Assembly: GCF_039539485.1 (NCBI RefSeq)
Contig: NZ_BAABDF010000007.1
Span: 1,240,001 to 1,304,000, forward strand
Source of the DNA: Celeribacter arenosi
Lineage (GTDB): Bacteria > Pseudomonadota > Alphaproteobacteria > Rhodobacterales > Rhodobacteraceae
Length of the DNA: 64,000 nucleotides
Direction: 5' to 3'
The notes under the pieces are model-generated. The model made no database searches. It was not told where the DNA came from and saw nothing but the letters and a program-made list of their open reading frames with translations. Shown one piece after another: positions 49,824 through 59,037 of the stretch (positions are counted from its first letter, which is position 1; each line of letters opens with the position of its first letter). A program made the position numbers and the translations under genes.

Positions 49824-50969
49824 TCAAAGTCCCTCGCGGACGGATTGGGTTGTTGGATAGCGGCTGAGGAAACGGGCGCGCAAAATCGCGACCCACAGGG
49901 CAACTGCGCCGATCTGATGGCCAAGGCCGAGCACCAGCGGCGCCCCATTCAGGACGGTCACAATCCCGAGCACCATTTGCAGGAACAGGAACGCCCCCAT
50001 CACGTTGAATGCCATAGCAGACGCGCGGTTTGCGGATTTACGCCCCTTTAGCCAAATGACCACACCAAAGGCAAAGAGAAGGTAGCCGGACATGCGGTGA
50101 ATGAATTGCACCAGACCTGCGTCCTCAAAGAAATTGCGCCATACCGGTGAGAGGGCAAAGGGGTCCGGCGGGAAAAACTGCCCCCCCATCAATGGCCAAT
50201 CAGTGAACCCGCGACCCGCGTCGATCCCCGCGACGAGTGCGCCCAAAAGGATTTGCAGAAACGCGAAATGCATCAGCCCCGTCGACATGCCGAACAGCTT
50301 TGCATCCCCTGCCCGCCGCGCCTGCATCAATGCGGCATCCGAGCGGCCCAAAAGGAACATGAACCACGCGATATACCCGAGGATGACAAAGGCCAAACCA
50401 AGATGGGTTGCCAGTCGGTAGGACGCCACGTCCAGACGCGTCCCTTCCAAGCCGGAGGAGACCATCCACCACCCGATCGCGCCCTGAAGCCCGCCAAGCG
50501 CGCCGATCAACAACAGCCGTCGATGCCATCCCGCAGGCACCCTGCGTGCCAGTGCAAACCCCGCATAGCCCAAAGCCCAGACAAGCCCGATCACGCGACC
50601 GAGCTGGCGATGACCCCATTCCCACCAGTAAATCTGTTTGAACTCCGATAGGCTCATGCCTTCGTTTTGGAGCTGATACTCTGGGATCTGCTGATACTTC
50701 TCGAACTCTTCCGACCACGCGGCCTCTCCCATCGGGGGCAGCGCACCGGTCACAGGTTTCCATTCGGTGATCGACAGACCGGAATCGGTAAGCCGCGTCA
50801 GACCGCCCACCGCAATCATCACCATGACCAAGACAAACAAAATGGCGAGCCAGATCCGGATGCCCCGACGTGCACCCGATCCGCCCTTTTCGATCAGACC
50901 ACCCTTGGGGGCGTCTTTGGGCTTTTGAGCCGTGCCAACTTCTTCGAAAATCGAGCGTTTCTGCGCCAT
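49824..50969 (-). CDS. ctaA: Heme A synthase CtaA/COX15
   Basis: Integral membrane enzyme that oxidises heme O to heme A for aa3-type cytochrome oxidase. The 381 residues are the proteobacterial COX15-like form: GGLTRLTDSGLSITEWKPVTGALPP, EFKQIYWWEWGHRQLGRVIGL, SYRLATHLGLAFVILGY, GRGFTDWPLMGGQFFPP, FIHRMSGYLLF and LGLGHQIGAVAL. The His in these motifs are the heme ligands. About eight membrane helices. ATG at 50969 with AGGTG upstream. Confidence 0.96.
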   Translation of the reverse strand: MAQKRSIFEEVGTAQKPKDAPKGGLIEKGGSGARRGIRIWLAILFVLVMVMIAVGGLTRLTDSGLSITEWKPVTGALPPMGEAAWSEEFEKYQQIPEYQLQNEGMSLSEFKQIYWWEWGHRQLGRVIGLVWALGYAGFALARRVPAGWHRRLLLIGALGGLQGAIGWWMVSSGLEGTRLDVASYRLATHLGLAFVILGYIAWFMFLLGRSDAALMQARRAGDAKLFGMSTGLMHFAFLQILLGALVAGIDAGRGFTDWPLMGGQFFPPDPFALSPVWRNFFEDAGLVQFIHRMSGYLLFAFGVVIWLKGRKSANRASAMAFNVMGAFLFLQMVLGIVTVLNGAPLVLGLGHQIGAVALWVAILRARFLSRYPTTQSVREGL

Positions 50970-51085
50970 TATGGGACACCTGTGTTGTTTGCGCGAAAAC
51001 CTAGGCACAGCCGGAACGAAGGGCAAGCGCGTTAGGCGTTTTATTCACCCTGCGACCATGGCGAATGGTCGCGTCTGGCCAAACG

Positions 51086-51829
51086 TTAACCGCGTTCTTT
51101 CCACCGCTTCATCTGCCGCATCATCCCGTGGAAAACCTGGATATCCGCGCGGGTGAGCGGCATGCGGCTCCACAGGTTGCGCAGGTTGGTCTTCATGACC
51201 TCGGCCTTATCCTCGGGATAGAAGAACCGCGCCTGATCAAGAACCTCTTCGTAGTGGTCGCCGAGCTTTTCAACCTCGATCTGGCTCGCCCAATCCGTCC
51301 CTGCCATCGCCATGACCTCGGCGGGAACATCCGTGACCTGACGGCCCCATTCATAGGCCATGAGCAACACACATTGCGCCAGATTGAGTGAGGGAAACGC
51401 GGGGTTCACCGGCACGGACACGATCGCATTGGCACGCACGACATCGTCGTTTTCAAGGCCCGCACGTTCGGGGCCAAACATCACAGCGACCTTGCCCCCT
51501 TCGGCGGTAATCGCACGGGCCTGCATCATGGCCTGTTCCGGTGTCACCACAACTTTGGTGATGTCGCGCGGGCGCGCGGTGGTAGCAAAGACGTAATCGC
51601 AATCGGCCAGCGCGTCGGGAACACTGCCAAAATGCCCCGCCTCATCTAGCAGTCGGCCTGCACCCGACGCCATGGCCACCGCTTTGGGGTTCGGCCAGCC
51701 ATCGCGCGGTGACACGACACGCATCCGGTCGAGCCCGAAATTCAACATGGCCCGCGCCGCAGCACCGATGTTTTCGCCCATCTGCGGACGCACGAGGATA
51801 AAGGCTGGGGTCGGTCCGGTGTGGGACAT
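51086..51829 (-). CDS. trmJ: SPOUT tRNA/rRNA methyltransferase, TrmJ-like
   Basis: A 247-residue SpoU-family methyltransferase: AFILVRPQMGENIGAAARAMLNFGLDRMRVV, VMFGPERAGLENDDVVRANAIVSVPVNPAFPSLNLAQCVLLMAYEWGR and a helical C-terminal domain. This is the TrmJ layout (2'-O-methylation at tRNA position 32), though another substrate is possible. GGAG lies six bases before the ATG at 51829. Confidence 0.88.
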   Translation of the reverse strand: MSHTGPTPAFILVRPQMGENIGAAARAMLNFGLDRMRVVSPRDGWPNPKAVAMASGAGRLLDEAGHFGSVPDALADCDYVFATTARPRDITKVVVTPEQAMMQARAITAEGGKVAVMFGPERAGLENDDVVRANAIVSVPVNPAFPSLNLAQCVLLMAYEWGRQVTDVPAEVMAMAGTDWASQIEVEKLGDHYEEVLDQARFFYPEDKAEVMKTNLRNLWSRMPLTRADIQVFHGMMRQMKRWKERG

Positions 51830-52032
51830 TATAGGCTCCGCGGTCACGATAGGTCAGGTGTCTCGATTGGCCCGCGTGATAGGGCTTCGCTGTTCACTCT
51901 GCAAGGGACGCGGTGATCGCCTTTCGCGCGCTTGCATCATGCATGGGCGCTGGATACGCGCAAAGCCTTCCGCCCAAAGGATAAAGGCGCTATAGGGTGC
52001 GCAACTTCCATGGATGTATCAAGGACGCCGTG

Positions 52033-52656
52033 ATGTCAGAGCAGACAGACCGCCCTCAAATTTACCTCGCAACGCCCGCCGCCTTCGATCTGGACAGTTT
52101 TCCCGATCGCCTCGCAGCTGTGCTGGATGCCCAAGATGTTGCCTGTGTGCGCATCGCTCTCGCATCGCATGACGAGGATTTTCTGGGACGTGCGGCGGAT
52201 GCCTGCCGCGATGTGTGCCACGCGCGCGACGTTGCCGTGGTGATTGATACCCATATCGCTCTGGCAGAGCGTCACGGCCTCGACGGGGTTCATTTGCTCG
52301 ATGGATCGCGTTCTGTGCGCAAGGCACGCAAAGCCCTCGGCGACGATGCCGTGGTCGGTGCTTTTTGCGGGACGTCGCGCCATGACGGTTTGACCGCGGG
52401 AGAAGCGGGTGCGGATTACATCGCATTCGGTCCTGTGGGCGGCACCGCATTGGGCGATGGAACGGTGGCTGAAAAGGACCTGTTCGCGTGGTGGTCGGAA
52501 ATGATCGAAGTGCCCGTGGTCGCGCAAGGCGCGCTGGACGCAGGCATCATCGCCGATTTTGCACCTGTGACCGACTTTTTCGCACTTGGTGAAGAAATCT
52601 GGAGTGCCGATGATCCCGCCGGTACGCTCGCCACCCTGATCGCGGCGATGGGCTAA
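52033..52656 (+). CDS. ThiE/TenI-like thiamine phosphate synthase family protein
   Basis: A 207-residue TIM-barrel protein resembling ThiE: QIYLATPAAFDLDSFPDRLAAVL, VAVVIDTHIALAERHGLDGVHLLDGSRSVRKARK, GADYIAFGPVGGTALGDGTVAEKDLFAWW. The strand order and FGP phosphate loop fit ThiE, but the usual residues for diphosphate binding (the Q-x-R and K pair near the N terminus) are not evident, so a true thiamine synthase activity is uncertain. AAGGA precedes the ATG at 52033. Divergent from trmJ. Confidence 0.75.
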   Translation: MSEQTDRPQIYLATPAAFDLDSFPDRLAAVLDAQDVACVRIALASHDEDFLGRAADACRDVCHARDVAVVIDTHIALAERHGLDGVHLLDGSRSVRKARKALGDDAVVGAFCGTSRHDGLTAGEAGADYIAFGPVGGTALGDGTVAEKDLFAWWSEMIEVPVVAQGALDAGIIADFAPVTDFFALGEEIWSADDPAGTLATLIAAMG

Positions 52657-52660
52657 CGCA

Positions 52661-53506
52661 TCAGGCGTCGCGGTAGGCCTGCGGAATTTCAGGCAGGCCT
52701 GCGCGCACGGCGTCCTCACAGCGGCGTGCCATGTCTTTGCGATCTTTGACATCCTGCACGGCAATGGGGGCATGGAAGCATACTCTGGCCGCGCCTTGGC
52801 GCGGTGCTTGCAGGACTTTGATCAACGACGGACCAAACTCCATATCGCCCCACCAGCCATAGAAACGCGGCTCTTCACCTTCTGGCGCGCAGTACTGCAC
52901 CGTCACGGGCTGAATCCACGTTTCGTCGCGCAGGTCGGGTTCGAAAAACGCCGCAAACAGCGTCGGTTTGAATGGCAAGACTCGCAGACTGTCCGAAGAC
53001 GTTCCCTCAGGGAAAAACAGGAGCTTGTGACCCATTTTCAGACGGGCTTCGAACAGCGCCTTCTGCTTGGCGGCCTCATGACGGTTCCGGTTGATGAACA
53101 CCGTCCCGACAACCCGCGCCATAAACCCGATGCCCGGCCAGGATGCGACCTCGGCCTTCGAGACGAAAAACACGCGCCCTACGGCATTGAGCACGAAAAT
53201 ATCGAGCCAGCTGGAATGGTTTGCGACCACAGCGCCGTGATGTTTCATCGGCGTGCCTTCAACGATCAGTCGGATACCCAAAATGCGCAACGCCGTGCGG
53301 GAAACAAAACTTGGGAAAAAACTGGTCCATGGACGCTTCTGGCCTACCATGGCCCACTCGACCATGCGCAGCAACATCATCAAGACAAGACAGACGGTGA
53401 TCAGCAAAACCACAGGCACGCCGCGCAGCAGGGCGCGCCAGATACCAAAACGGTAGTGTTTCGGTTCCTCCGGCGGAATCCGGCTGTTCCACAAGACTTC
53501 GCTCAC
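52661..53506 (-). CDS. olsA: Lyso-ornithine lipid acyltransferase (PlsC family, OlsA)
   Basis: A 281-residue PlsC-type acyltransferase with the motifs NHSSWLDIF (HX4D-type block I), FINRNR, FFPEGTSSD (block III) and an N-terminal membrane helix (VPVVLLITVCLVLMMLLRMV). Start is GTG at 53506 overlapping the olsB stop (GTGA). With OlsB it builds ornithine lipid: OlsB adds the amide-linked 3-hydroxyacyl chain, OlsA esterifies its hydroxyl. The general 1-acylglycerol-3-phosphate acyltransferase role cannot be excluded from motifs alone. Confidence 0.88.
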   Translation of the reverse strand: MSEVLWNSRIPPEEPKHYRFGIWRALLRGVPVVLLITVCLVLMMLLRMVEWAMVGQKRPWTSFFPSFVSRTALRILGIRLIVEGTPMKHHGAVVANHSSWLDIFVLNAVGRVFFVSKAEVASWPGIGFMARVVGTVFINRNRHEAAKQKALFEARLKMGHKLLFFPEGTSSDSLRVLPFKPTLFAAFFEPDLRDETWIQPVTVQYCAPEGEEPRFYGWWGDMEFGPSLIKVLQAPRQGAARVCFHAPIAVQDVKDRKDMARRCEDAVRAGLPEIPQAYRDA

Positions 53507-54282
53507 AGCACTTTACCCTTGGTGTAGAGCTCGCGTTGGCGCGGCGCGATCATGTCGGTCTCCAAAATGAGACAGACATCCACGGTGTTAAAGGCATGGT
53601 CGACAAACGCCCCCTCGCCCACCGTGCCACCGAGGCGCAAATACCCCTTGATCAGCGCAGGCATGGCCCGCATGGCCGCAACGCGATCCACGGCGTCCTC
53701 GGACACAAGATCCATCGTCTGAAAATGCTCGGCACGCGCGCGGACCCGCAAATGGGGCGGCGCGAGGTGGCGATGATGGAGCAGTGACAGCGGTTCAGCC
53801 AAACGCGCCATATCGGTTCCATGGAACGAGGCCACGCCGAACAACACATCAAACCCTTCGTCGAGAATATATTTCGCCAAACCCGACCACAGCCGGTAGA
53901 GCGCGGTCCCGCCCCGATATTCGGCGGCAACGCAGGATCGGCCCAATTCCAGCAATCGCTTGCCCGACTCTTTGAGAACCGTGAGGTCATATTCGTCTTC
54001 GGTATAGAATTTGCCGACGGCGGCCACGTCGCAATCGGGCAAAAGGCGATACACACCGACACATTGCTCCAACGGATCGTCCGAACGCGAAGGGTCGATC
54101 AACATCAGGTGGCGGTAAAACGGATCAAACGCGTCGCGTTCAAGTTTCGCATCATGATCAACCATCGGACCATCGGACCCGAGTTCTTCGACAAATACAC
54201 GATACCGTAGCCGTTGGGCCGCACGAATATCTTCGTCGGTCTGGGCAAATCGCAGTCGGAAAAGGGAGTCAGTGGCACTCAT
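53503..54282 (-). CDS. olsB: Ornithine N-acyltransferase OlsB
   Basis: GNAT-like enzyme that transfers a 3-hydroxyacyl group from ACP to ornithine. The 259 residues carry the family signatures RFAQTDEDIRAAQRLRYRVFVEELGSDG, DPFYRHLMLIDP, LLELGRSCVAAEYRGGTALYRLWSGLAKYI and FGVASFHGTD. First gene of the olsBA pair. Ornithine lipids replace phospholipids under phosphate limitation in many relatives; no Pho box was identified here. Confidence 0.93.
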   Translation of the reverse strand: MSATDSLFRLRFAQTDEDIRAAQRLRYRVFVEELGSDGPMVDHDAKLERDAFDPFYRHLMLIDPSRSDDPLEQCVGVYRLLPDCDVAAVGKFYTEDEYDLTVLKESGKRLLELGRSCVAAEYRGGTALYRLWSGLAKYILDEGFDVLFGVASFHGTDMARLAEPLSLLHHRHLAPPHLRVRARAEHFQTMDLVSEDAVDRVAAMRAMPALIKGYLRLGGTVGEGAFVDHAFNTVDVCLILETDMIAPRQRELYTKGKVL

Positions 54283-54420
54283 GTGCGGTGTTTTCGATCT
54301 CTCAAGGGTCTGGGCGTTCTAAGGTTTTGGAGGCGGCGATGCAACACAGAGGAAAATGATCGGCCACTTACTCTACTTAGGGTTGATTTTGCAGGACGCA
54401 AAAGACACTATCACGGTAGT

Positions 54421-54612
54421 TCAATTGTCATAGACGGGAAGGAGCGCGATCCAACGGCTGTCGATTACAACCTTACCCTCGTGCTGAAACATAACGGTGA
54501 TCTTGCCGCCAATGTTTGACTGCACCTGACCCGTCCCCCAATCCGCCTGCTGGGGATGACGCACAAATTGGCCCGGCTCGAGCATCGCATTTAGATCATT
54601 CATGTCCACCAT
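54421..54612 (-). CDS. DUF3553 domain protein
   Basis: A 63-residue protein, DLNAMLEPGQFVRHPQQADWGTGQVQSNIGGKITVMFQHEGKVVID, the compact SH3/CarD-like fold of DUF3553. ATG at 54612 has GGAG eight bases away; the ATG at 54603 gives the more family-like N terminus but a poor ribosome site. Either start overlaps the 5' end of the divergent chpT reading frame. Function unknown. Confidence 0.8.
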   Translation of the reverse strand: MVDMNDLNAMLEPGQFVRHPQQADWGTGQVQSNIGGKITVMFQHEGKVVIDSRWIALLPVYDN

Positions 54613-55240
54613 ATCGATCACTCCACTAAAGGAACCAGATTCGCAAAATGCCATGGCGCGCGACATTGCCGCCCTGATTGGCAGCCGAATTTGTCACGAT
54701 CTGATTAGTCCTGTTGGTGCAATATCCAACGGCGTCGAACTACTGTCCATGTCAGGCGAACATATGGGTCCCGAGATGGCCCTTATCTCCGAAAGCGTCG
54801 AGAATGCAAATGCACGGGTGAAGTTTTTTCGCCTCGCATTCGGCATGGCGAGCGAGGGGCAAATGGCATCGGGTGCCGAAATGTCCGCCATCCTCAATGG
54901 ACTCGCCTCCCCCCGGCTCACTTATAACTGGAGTGTCGAGAAAGACGTCACCCGGGACGAAGCCAAACTCGCCTGTCTTTTGATCCTGTGCCTCGAAACG
55001 GCACTGCCGCGTGGCGGGTCGATCAAGGTAGGATGCGAAGACGGCCGTTGGGAAATTTCCGCACGCGGTGACCGGCTCGAACCGATTGCCGATCTGTGGG
55101 CGCGTCTAGGGCGTGTTACGAGCGCCGAAGGTCTCAAACCCTCCGAAATTCAGTTCCTTCTCGCCCCGCTACAGGCCGCAACACTGGACCGCGCGATCAC
55201 TTACCGCAACTCCGACATCTGTCTGGAATTCAACGTATAA
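54602..55240 (+). CDS. chpT: Histidine phosphotransferase ChpT
   Basis: Phosphotransfer protein that passes phosphate from CckA to CtrA (and CpdR). The 212 residues have the phospho-His motif GSRICHDLISPVGAISNGVELL (His32 counted from the first ATG), helix VENANARVKFFRLAFG and a degenerate ATPase-like C-terminal domain (DEAKLACLLILCLETALPRGGSI). The start is unsure: ATG at 54602 gives a normal distance to the His but overlaps the divergent DUF3553 start; ATG at 54653 avoids the overlap. CtrA and SciP are encoded at the other end of the window. Confidence 0.9.
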   Translation: MSTISITPLKEPDSQNAMARDIAALIGSRICHDLISPVGAISNGVELLSMSGEHMGPEMALISESVENANARVKFFRLAFGMASEGQMASGAEMSAILNGLASPRLTYNWSVEKDVTRDEAKLACLLILCLETALPRGGSIKVGCEDGRWEISARGDRLEPIADLWARLGRVTSAEGLKPSEIQFLLAPLQAATLDRAITYRNSDICLEFNV

Positions 55241-55273
55241 GGCTGCTCTTCCTCCCTAGGGCGGCACAATGAA

Positions 55274-55304
55274 GGCGCGGGGTTTTATACCTCGCGCCCT
55301 TTTT
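55274..55304 (+). terminator. Intrinsic terminator of chpT
   Basis: A 9-bp stem (GGCGCG/CGCGCC plus GGG/CCT with one G-T pair), loop TTTTATA, followed by CTTTTT. Confidence 0.85.
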
Positions 55305-55326
55305 GTTTTCGTCCAAAAATGTGAAA

Positions 55327-56592
55327 TCAGGCCCGTGTCGCGCCGTTCGATGTCACGAGATACTTGAAAGACGTCAGTTGCTCTGCACCCACCGGTCCAC
55401 GCGCATGCATCTTGCCCGTGGCAATGCCGATTTCCGCCCCCATCCCGAATTCGCCACCATCGGCAAATTGGGTCGAAGAATTATGCATCAGTATGGCACT
55501 GTCCAGACGTTCGAAAAAGCGCGCAACGACGTTGGCATCTTCGGAAATCACGCAATCGGTATGGCTCGACGAGTATGTGCGGATATGCGCGATGGCCTCG
55601 TCCACGTCATCCACCACTTTGGCGGCGATGATACTGTCGAGGTACTCACGCCCCCAATCATCCGCCGTCGCGGCAACCACACCATCCAGAGATTGAAGGG
55701 TTGCATCGCCCCGCACCTCTACGCCCAGATCGATAAGCGCACGCACAACCTCTGCACCAATCCCGCCCACAAGATCGCGGTGGATCAGCAAACATTCCGC
55801 CGCGCCACAGATACCCGTGCGACGTGTTTTGGCGTTCACGATAATGCCGAGCGCCTTTTGCGGGTCGGCATCTTTGTCGAGGTAGATGTGCACGATGCCC
55901 TCGAGATGCGCAAAGACCGGCACGCGCGCCTCGCGCTGAACCAACCCGACCAACCCCTTGCCGCCGCGTGGAACAATCACGTCGACATAATCGGTCATGG
56001 TCAATAGTTCAGAAACCGCCGCGCGGTCGCGTGTGGGAACCAGCTGGATCGCGTCCTCGGGGAGACCCGCCGCGCGCAACCCCTCCACGAGGCAGGCATG
56101 GATGGCGCCTGAGGAATGGAAACTCTCCGAGCCACCGCGCAAAATCACCGCGTTCCCCGCCTTCAGGCACAGCGCTCCGGCGTCCGCCGTAACATTGGGA
56201 CGGCTCTCATAAATGACGCCAATCACGCCAAGCGGTGTGCGAACGCGTTTGATATGCAAGCCATTCGGACGGTCCCATTGTGCAATCACCTGCCCCACCG
56301 GATCCTCCTGCGCGGCGATAGAGCGAAGCGCATCCACGATGGCGCCAACGCGCCCCTCGTCCAGCTTCAGGCGATCCATCATCGCATCGGTCAGACCCTT
56401 TTGACGGCCAAACTCCATATCTTTGTCATTGGCGGCCAAGATCTCAGCGCGGCGCGCCCATATTGCGTCGGCCGATGCGAGAAGTGCGGCGGACTTCGCC
56501 TCTGACGGCGCGTAGGACAGCTCAGCAGCAGCCGCTTTTGCGCGGCGGCCAATGTCGCTCATCATCTGGTGAATATCGTTATCGTCTTTCAT
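55327..56592 (-). CDS. proA: Gamma-glutamyl phosphate reductase ProA
   Basis: NADPH-dependent reduction of gamma-glutamyl phosphate in proline synthesis. The 421 residues contain GVIGVIYESRPNVTADAGALCLKAGNAVILRGG, VPRGGKGLV, the catalytic Cys in NAKTRRTGICGAAECLLIH, and NSSTQFADGGEFGMGAEIGIATGKMHARGPVG. The start overlaps the proB stop (ATGA). Confidence 0.97.
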   Translation of the reverse strand: MKDDNDIHQMMSDIGRRAKAAAAELSYAPSEAKSAALLASADAIWARRAEILAANDKDMEFGRQKGLTDAMMDRLKLDEGRVGAIVDALRSIAAQEDPVGQVIAQWDRPNGLHIKRVRTPLGVIGVIYESRPNVTADAGALCLKAGNAVILRGGSESFHSSGAIHACLVEGLRAAGLPEDAIQLVPTRDRAAVSELLTMTDYVDVIVPRGGKGLVGLVQREARVPVFAHLEGIVHIYLDKDADPQKALGIIVNAKTRRTGICGAAECLLIHRDLVGGIGAEVVRALIDLGVEVRGDATLQSLDGVVAATADDWGREYLDSIIAAKVVDDVDEAIAHIRTYSSSHTDCVISEDANVVARFFERLDSAILMHNSSTQFADGGEFGMGAEIGIATGKMHARGPVGAEQLTSFKYLVTSNGATRA

Positions 56593-57689
56593 AGCACCAT
56601 ATCATCCCTATGGATCAACGCAGCCCGCGCAGCATAGCCGAGGATCGCGTGAATGTCTTTTGAGTGGACGCCCTTGATCGCTTGGGCTTCCTGCTTGGTG
56701 TAGCGGCTCAGGCCCAAACCGATGCGCGCCTTATCCGGTCCCAGCATCACCACCGGATCACCGCGTCCGAAGGTTCCTGTCACCTCACGCACACCAACCG
56801 GCAACAGCGATCGCCCCTGCTGGAGCGCGCGCACAGCACCGGCATCCAAATGCAATTCGCCCTTTGGCTTCATCGCGCCAATCCAACGTTTTCGGGCATG
56901 GTCCGGTGTTTCATGGGCAATAAACCACGACGCACGCGCTCCGTTTTCCAAGGCGCGCAGTGGCCGCTCAACCGCGCCGAGCGTAATCGCCATGTCACAA
57001 CCACCCGCAACGGCCGTTTTCGCGGCCAAAAGCTTGGTCTTCATGCCGCCTTTGGAGAGACCGGAAACCGGATCCCCCGCCATCGCTTCGATTTGCGGCG
57101 TGATCGCGTCGATCTGCGCGAGATGCGTGGCAGTCGGATCAATCGACGGGTTGGCGGTATAGAGACCATCGACATCGGAGAGCAGCACGAGGCAATCCGC
57201 CCCCACCGTCACCGCGATTTGGGCGGCGAGACGGTCGTTATCGCCGAAGCGGATTTCATCCGTGGCCACCGTGTCGTTTTCATTCACAATCGCGACTGCA
57301 CCCAGTTTTAAAAGCGCATCGAAGGTCGCACGCGCGTTCAAATAGCGTCGCCGATCCGCGCTATCTTCCAAGGTGAGCAACACCTGCGCCGTTGTGATGC
57401 CCAGTGGTTCAAGCACTTCCTGATAGGCGCGGGCCAGCCGGATTTGCCCAACCGAAGCGGCCGCTTGGCTCTGCTCCAGCGGGAGTTCCCCCGCCGAAAG
57501 GCCCAAAATTCCGCGCCCGAGCGCGATCGAGCCGGACGAAACCAGAATGACGCCAACACCTCGTGCACGTAGATCTGCAACGTCACGCGCCAACCCGTCC
57601 AACCAGCCCGCGCGCAACTTTCCGTTCTCGACCAACAGAGCCGAGCCGATTTTGACAACAACAAGCTCAGCGTCGGTCAGGGTTGCCAC
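56589..57689 (-). CDS. proB: Glutamate 5-kinase ProB
   Basis: Phosphorylates glutamate, first step of proline synthesis and the point of proline feedback. The 366 residues have the amino-acid kinase domain (VVKIGSALLV, VILVSSGSIALGRGIL, NENDTVATDEIRFGDNDRLAAQIA, GGMKTKLLAAKTAVAGG) and a C-terminal PUA domain from about residue 275. GTG start at 57689, overlapping the obgE end by 13 bases. Confidence 0.96.
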   Translation of the reverse strand: MATLTDAELVVVKIGSALLVENGKLRAGWLDGLARDVADLRARGVGVILVSSGSIALGRGILGLSAGELPLEQSQAAASVGQIRLARAYQEVLEPLGITTAQVLLTLEDSADRRRYLNARATFDALLKLGAVAIVNENDTVATDEIRFGDNDRLAAQIAVTVGADCLVLLSDVDGLYTANPSIDPTATHLAQIDAITPQIEAMAGDPVSGLSKGGMKTKLLAAKTAVAGGCDMAITLGAVERPLRALENGARASWFIAHETPDHARKRWIGAMKPKGELHLDAGAVRALQQGRSLLPVGVREVTGTFGRGDPVVMLGPDKARIGLGLSRYTKQEAQAIKGVHSKDIHAILGYAARAALIHRDDMVL

Positions 57690-58741
57690 GTGCCTTTTTC
57701 CTCTTGGTGTTCTTCGTCGGCTTCGGCCTCGGCCTCCACCTTGGTGCGCAACCGGTCCATCGAAATCTCGGCTTTGAGTGCGCGCAGGACCGTATCCACG
57801 CCTTCTTTCGAGACGCCGGACATCACATAAACCCGACCCTCGCAGGCCTGTTGCAGGGCATCGCGTTTCTCGGCGACTTCTTCTTCCAGAAGGCTGTCTG
57901 CTTTGTTGAGCACGGTTACACGGGGTTTGTCCCCGAGCACATCGTTGTAGTTTTCAATTTCGGTAATGATCGTGTGGTAGTCCGCAACCACATCCTCGGA
58001 AGTCCCGTCCACGAGGTGCAGTAGGACCGCACAGCGCTCCACGTGACCTAGAAACAGATCACCCAGACCGCGCCCTTCGGACGCGCCCTCGATCAGACCC
58101 GGAATATCGGCCACCACGAATTCGCTATTATCGATCCCGACGACACCGAGGTTGGGGTGAAGCGTGGTGAACGGATAGTCCGCAATTTTTGGACGCGCAT
58201 TAGACGTGGCCGCCAGAAAAGTCGATTTGCCCGCATTGGGTAGCCCCAGAAGGCCGACATCCGCGATGAGTTTCAGGCGCAGCCAGATTGTCCGCTCAAT
58301 TCCCTGCTGACCGGGGTTGGCGGACCGCGGGGCCTGGTTTGTCGCGGATTTGAAACGCGAGTTCCCCCATCCACCGTTCCCGCCCTTGGCAAGAACAAAA
58401 CGCTGCCCGACTTCCGTGAGATCGGCAATGACGGTTTCTTCGTCCTCATCGAGGATTTCGGTGCCCGCAGGGACGCGCAACACGATATCGTTGCCGTCCT
58501 TACCGGTGCGGTTATTGCCCATGCCACCCTGCCCGTTCTGGGCAAAGAAGTGTTGCTGGTAGCGGAAGTCGATCAGCGTATTGAGACCATCGACGGTCTC
58601 GATGATCACACTGCCGCCACGACCACCATCGCCGCCGTTGGGACCCCCAAACTCGATGTACTTCTCGCGACGGAACGACACGCAGCCGTTCCCACCGGAG
58701 CCGGAGCGGATGTAGACCTTTGCGAGATCGAGAAATTTCAT
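57677..58741 (-). CDS. obgE: GTPase ObgE/CgtA
   Basis: Ribosome-associated GTPase for 50S assembly and stress control. The 354 residues have the Gly-rich Obg domain (KVYIRSGSGGNGCVSFRREKYIEFGGPNGGDGGRGGSVI), then the G domain: G1 GLPNAGKSTFL, G3 DIPGLIEGASEGRGLG, G4 LNKAD, G5-like VMSGVSKEG. The acidic C terminus (EAEAEADEEHQEEKG) is short and lacks the OCT domain. AAAGGAAC precedes the ATG. It heads obgE-proB-proA. Confidence 0.97.
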   Translation of the reverse strand: MKFLDLAKVYIRSGSGGNGCVSFRREKYIEFGGPNGGDGGRGGSVIIETVDGLNTLIDFRYQQHFFAQNGQGGMGNNRTGKDGNDIVLRVPAGTEILDEDEETVIADLTEVGQRFVLAKGGNGGWGNSRFKSATNQAPRSANPGQQGIERTIWLRLKLIADVGLLGLPNAGKSTFLAATSNARPKIADYPFTTLHPNLGVVGIDNSEFVVADIPGLIEGASEGRGLGDLFLGHVERCAVLLHLVDGTSEDVVADYHTIITEIENYNDVLGDKPRVTVLNKADSLLEEEVAEKRDALQQACEGRVYVMSGVSKEGVDTVLRALKAEISMDRLRTKVEAEAEADEEHQEEKGTWQP

Positions 58742-58752
58742 GTCACGTTCCT

Positions 58753-59001
58753 TTAAACTGGGGCCGAGATGTATCCCTTGGCCGCCCGAAACTCAATGTG
58801 CGTTCTTCGCAAGTCATCCTTTGGCACCGGCCCTGCCATGGCGGGGCCAGAACCGGAGGAATAGACCTTCGGGTCACACCGCGAATCCGGGCGCATGCCA
58901 CCCAAGGCCGACATCAGAAATCCCGACGCCCGCACCACAACTTCGCGGAATATGCCGCGGTCGCGAGGGCTATCGTTTCTGGTTAAAGGTCTGTGGGTCA
59001 T
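58753..59001 (-). CDS. Doubtful small ORF upstream of obgE
   Basis: An 82-codon open frame filling most of the gap between the GNAT gene and obgE, with GGAAAG before its ATG and its stop inside the obgE ribosome site. The translated sequence has no recognisable domain, and no membrane or signal segment. It may be a real small gene or chance; otherwise the 295-nt gap shows nothing. Confidence 0.25.
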   Translation of the reverse strand: MTHRPLTRNDSPRDRGIFREVVVRASGFLMSALGGMRPDSRCDPKVYSSGSGPAMAGPVPKDDLRRTHIEFRAAKGYISAPV

Positions 59002-59037
59002 CGGGGTCTTTCCATGTGGCGACCCCGCCTTGGGGCC

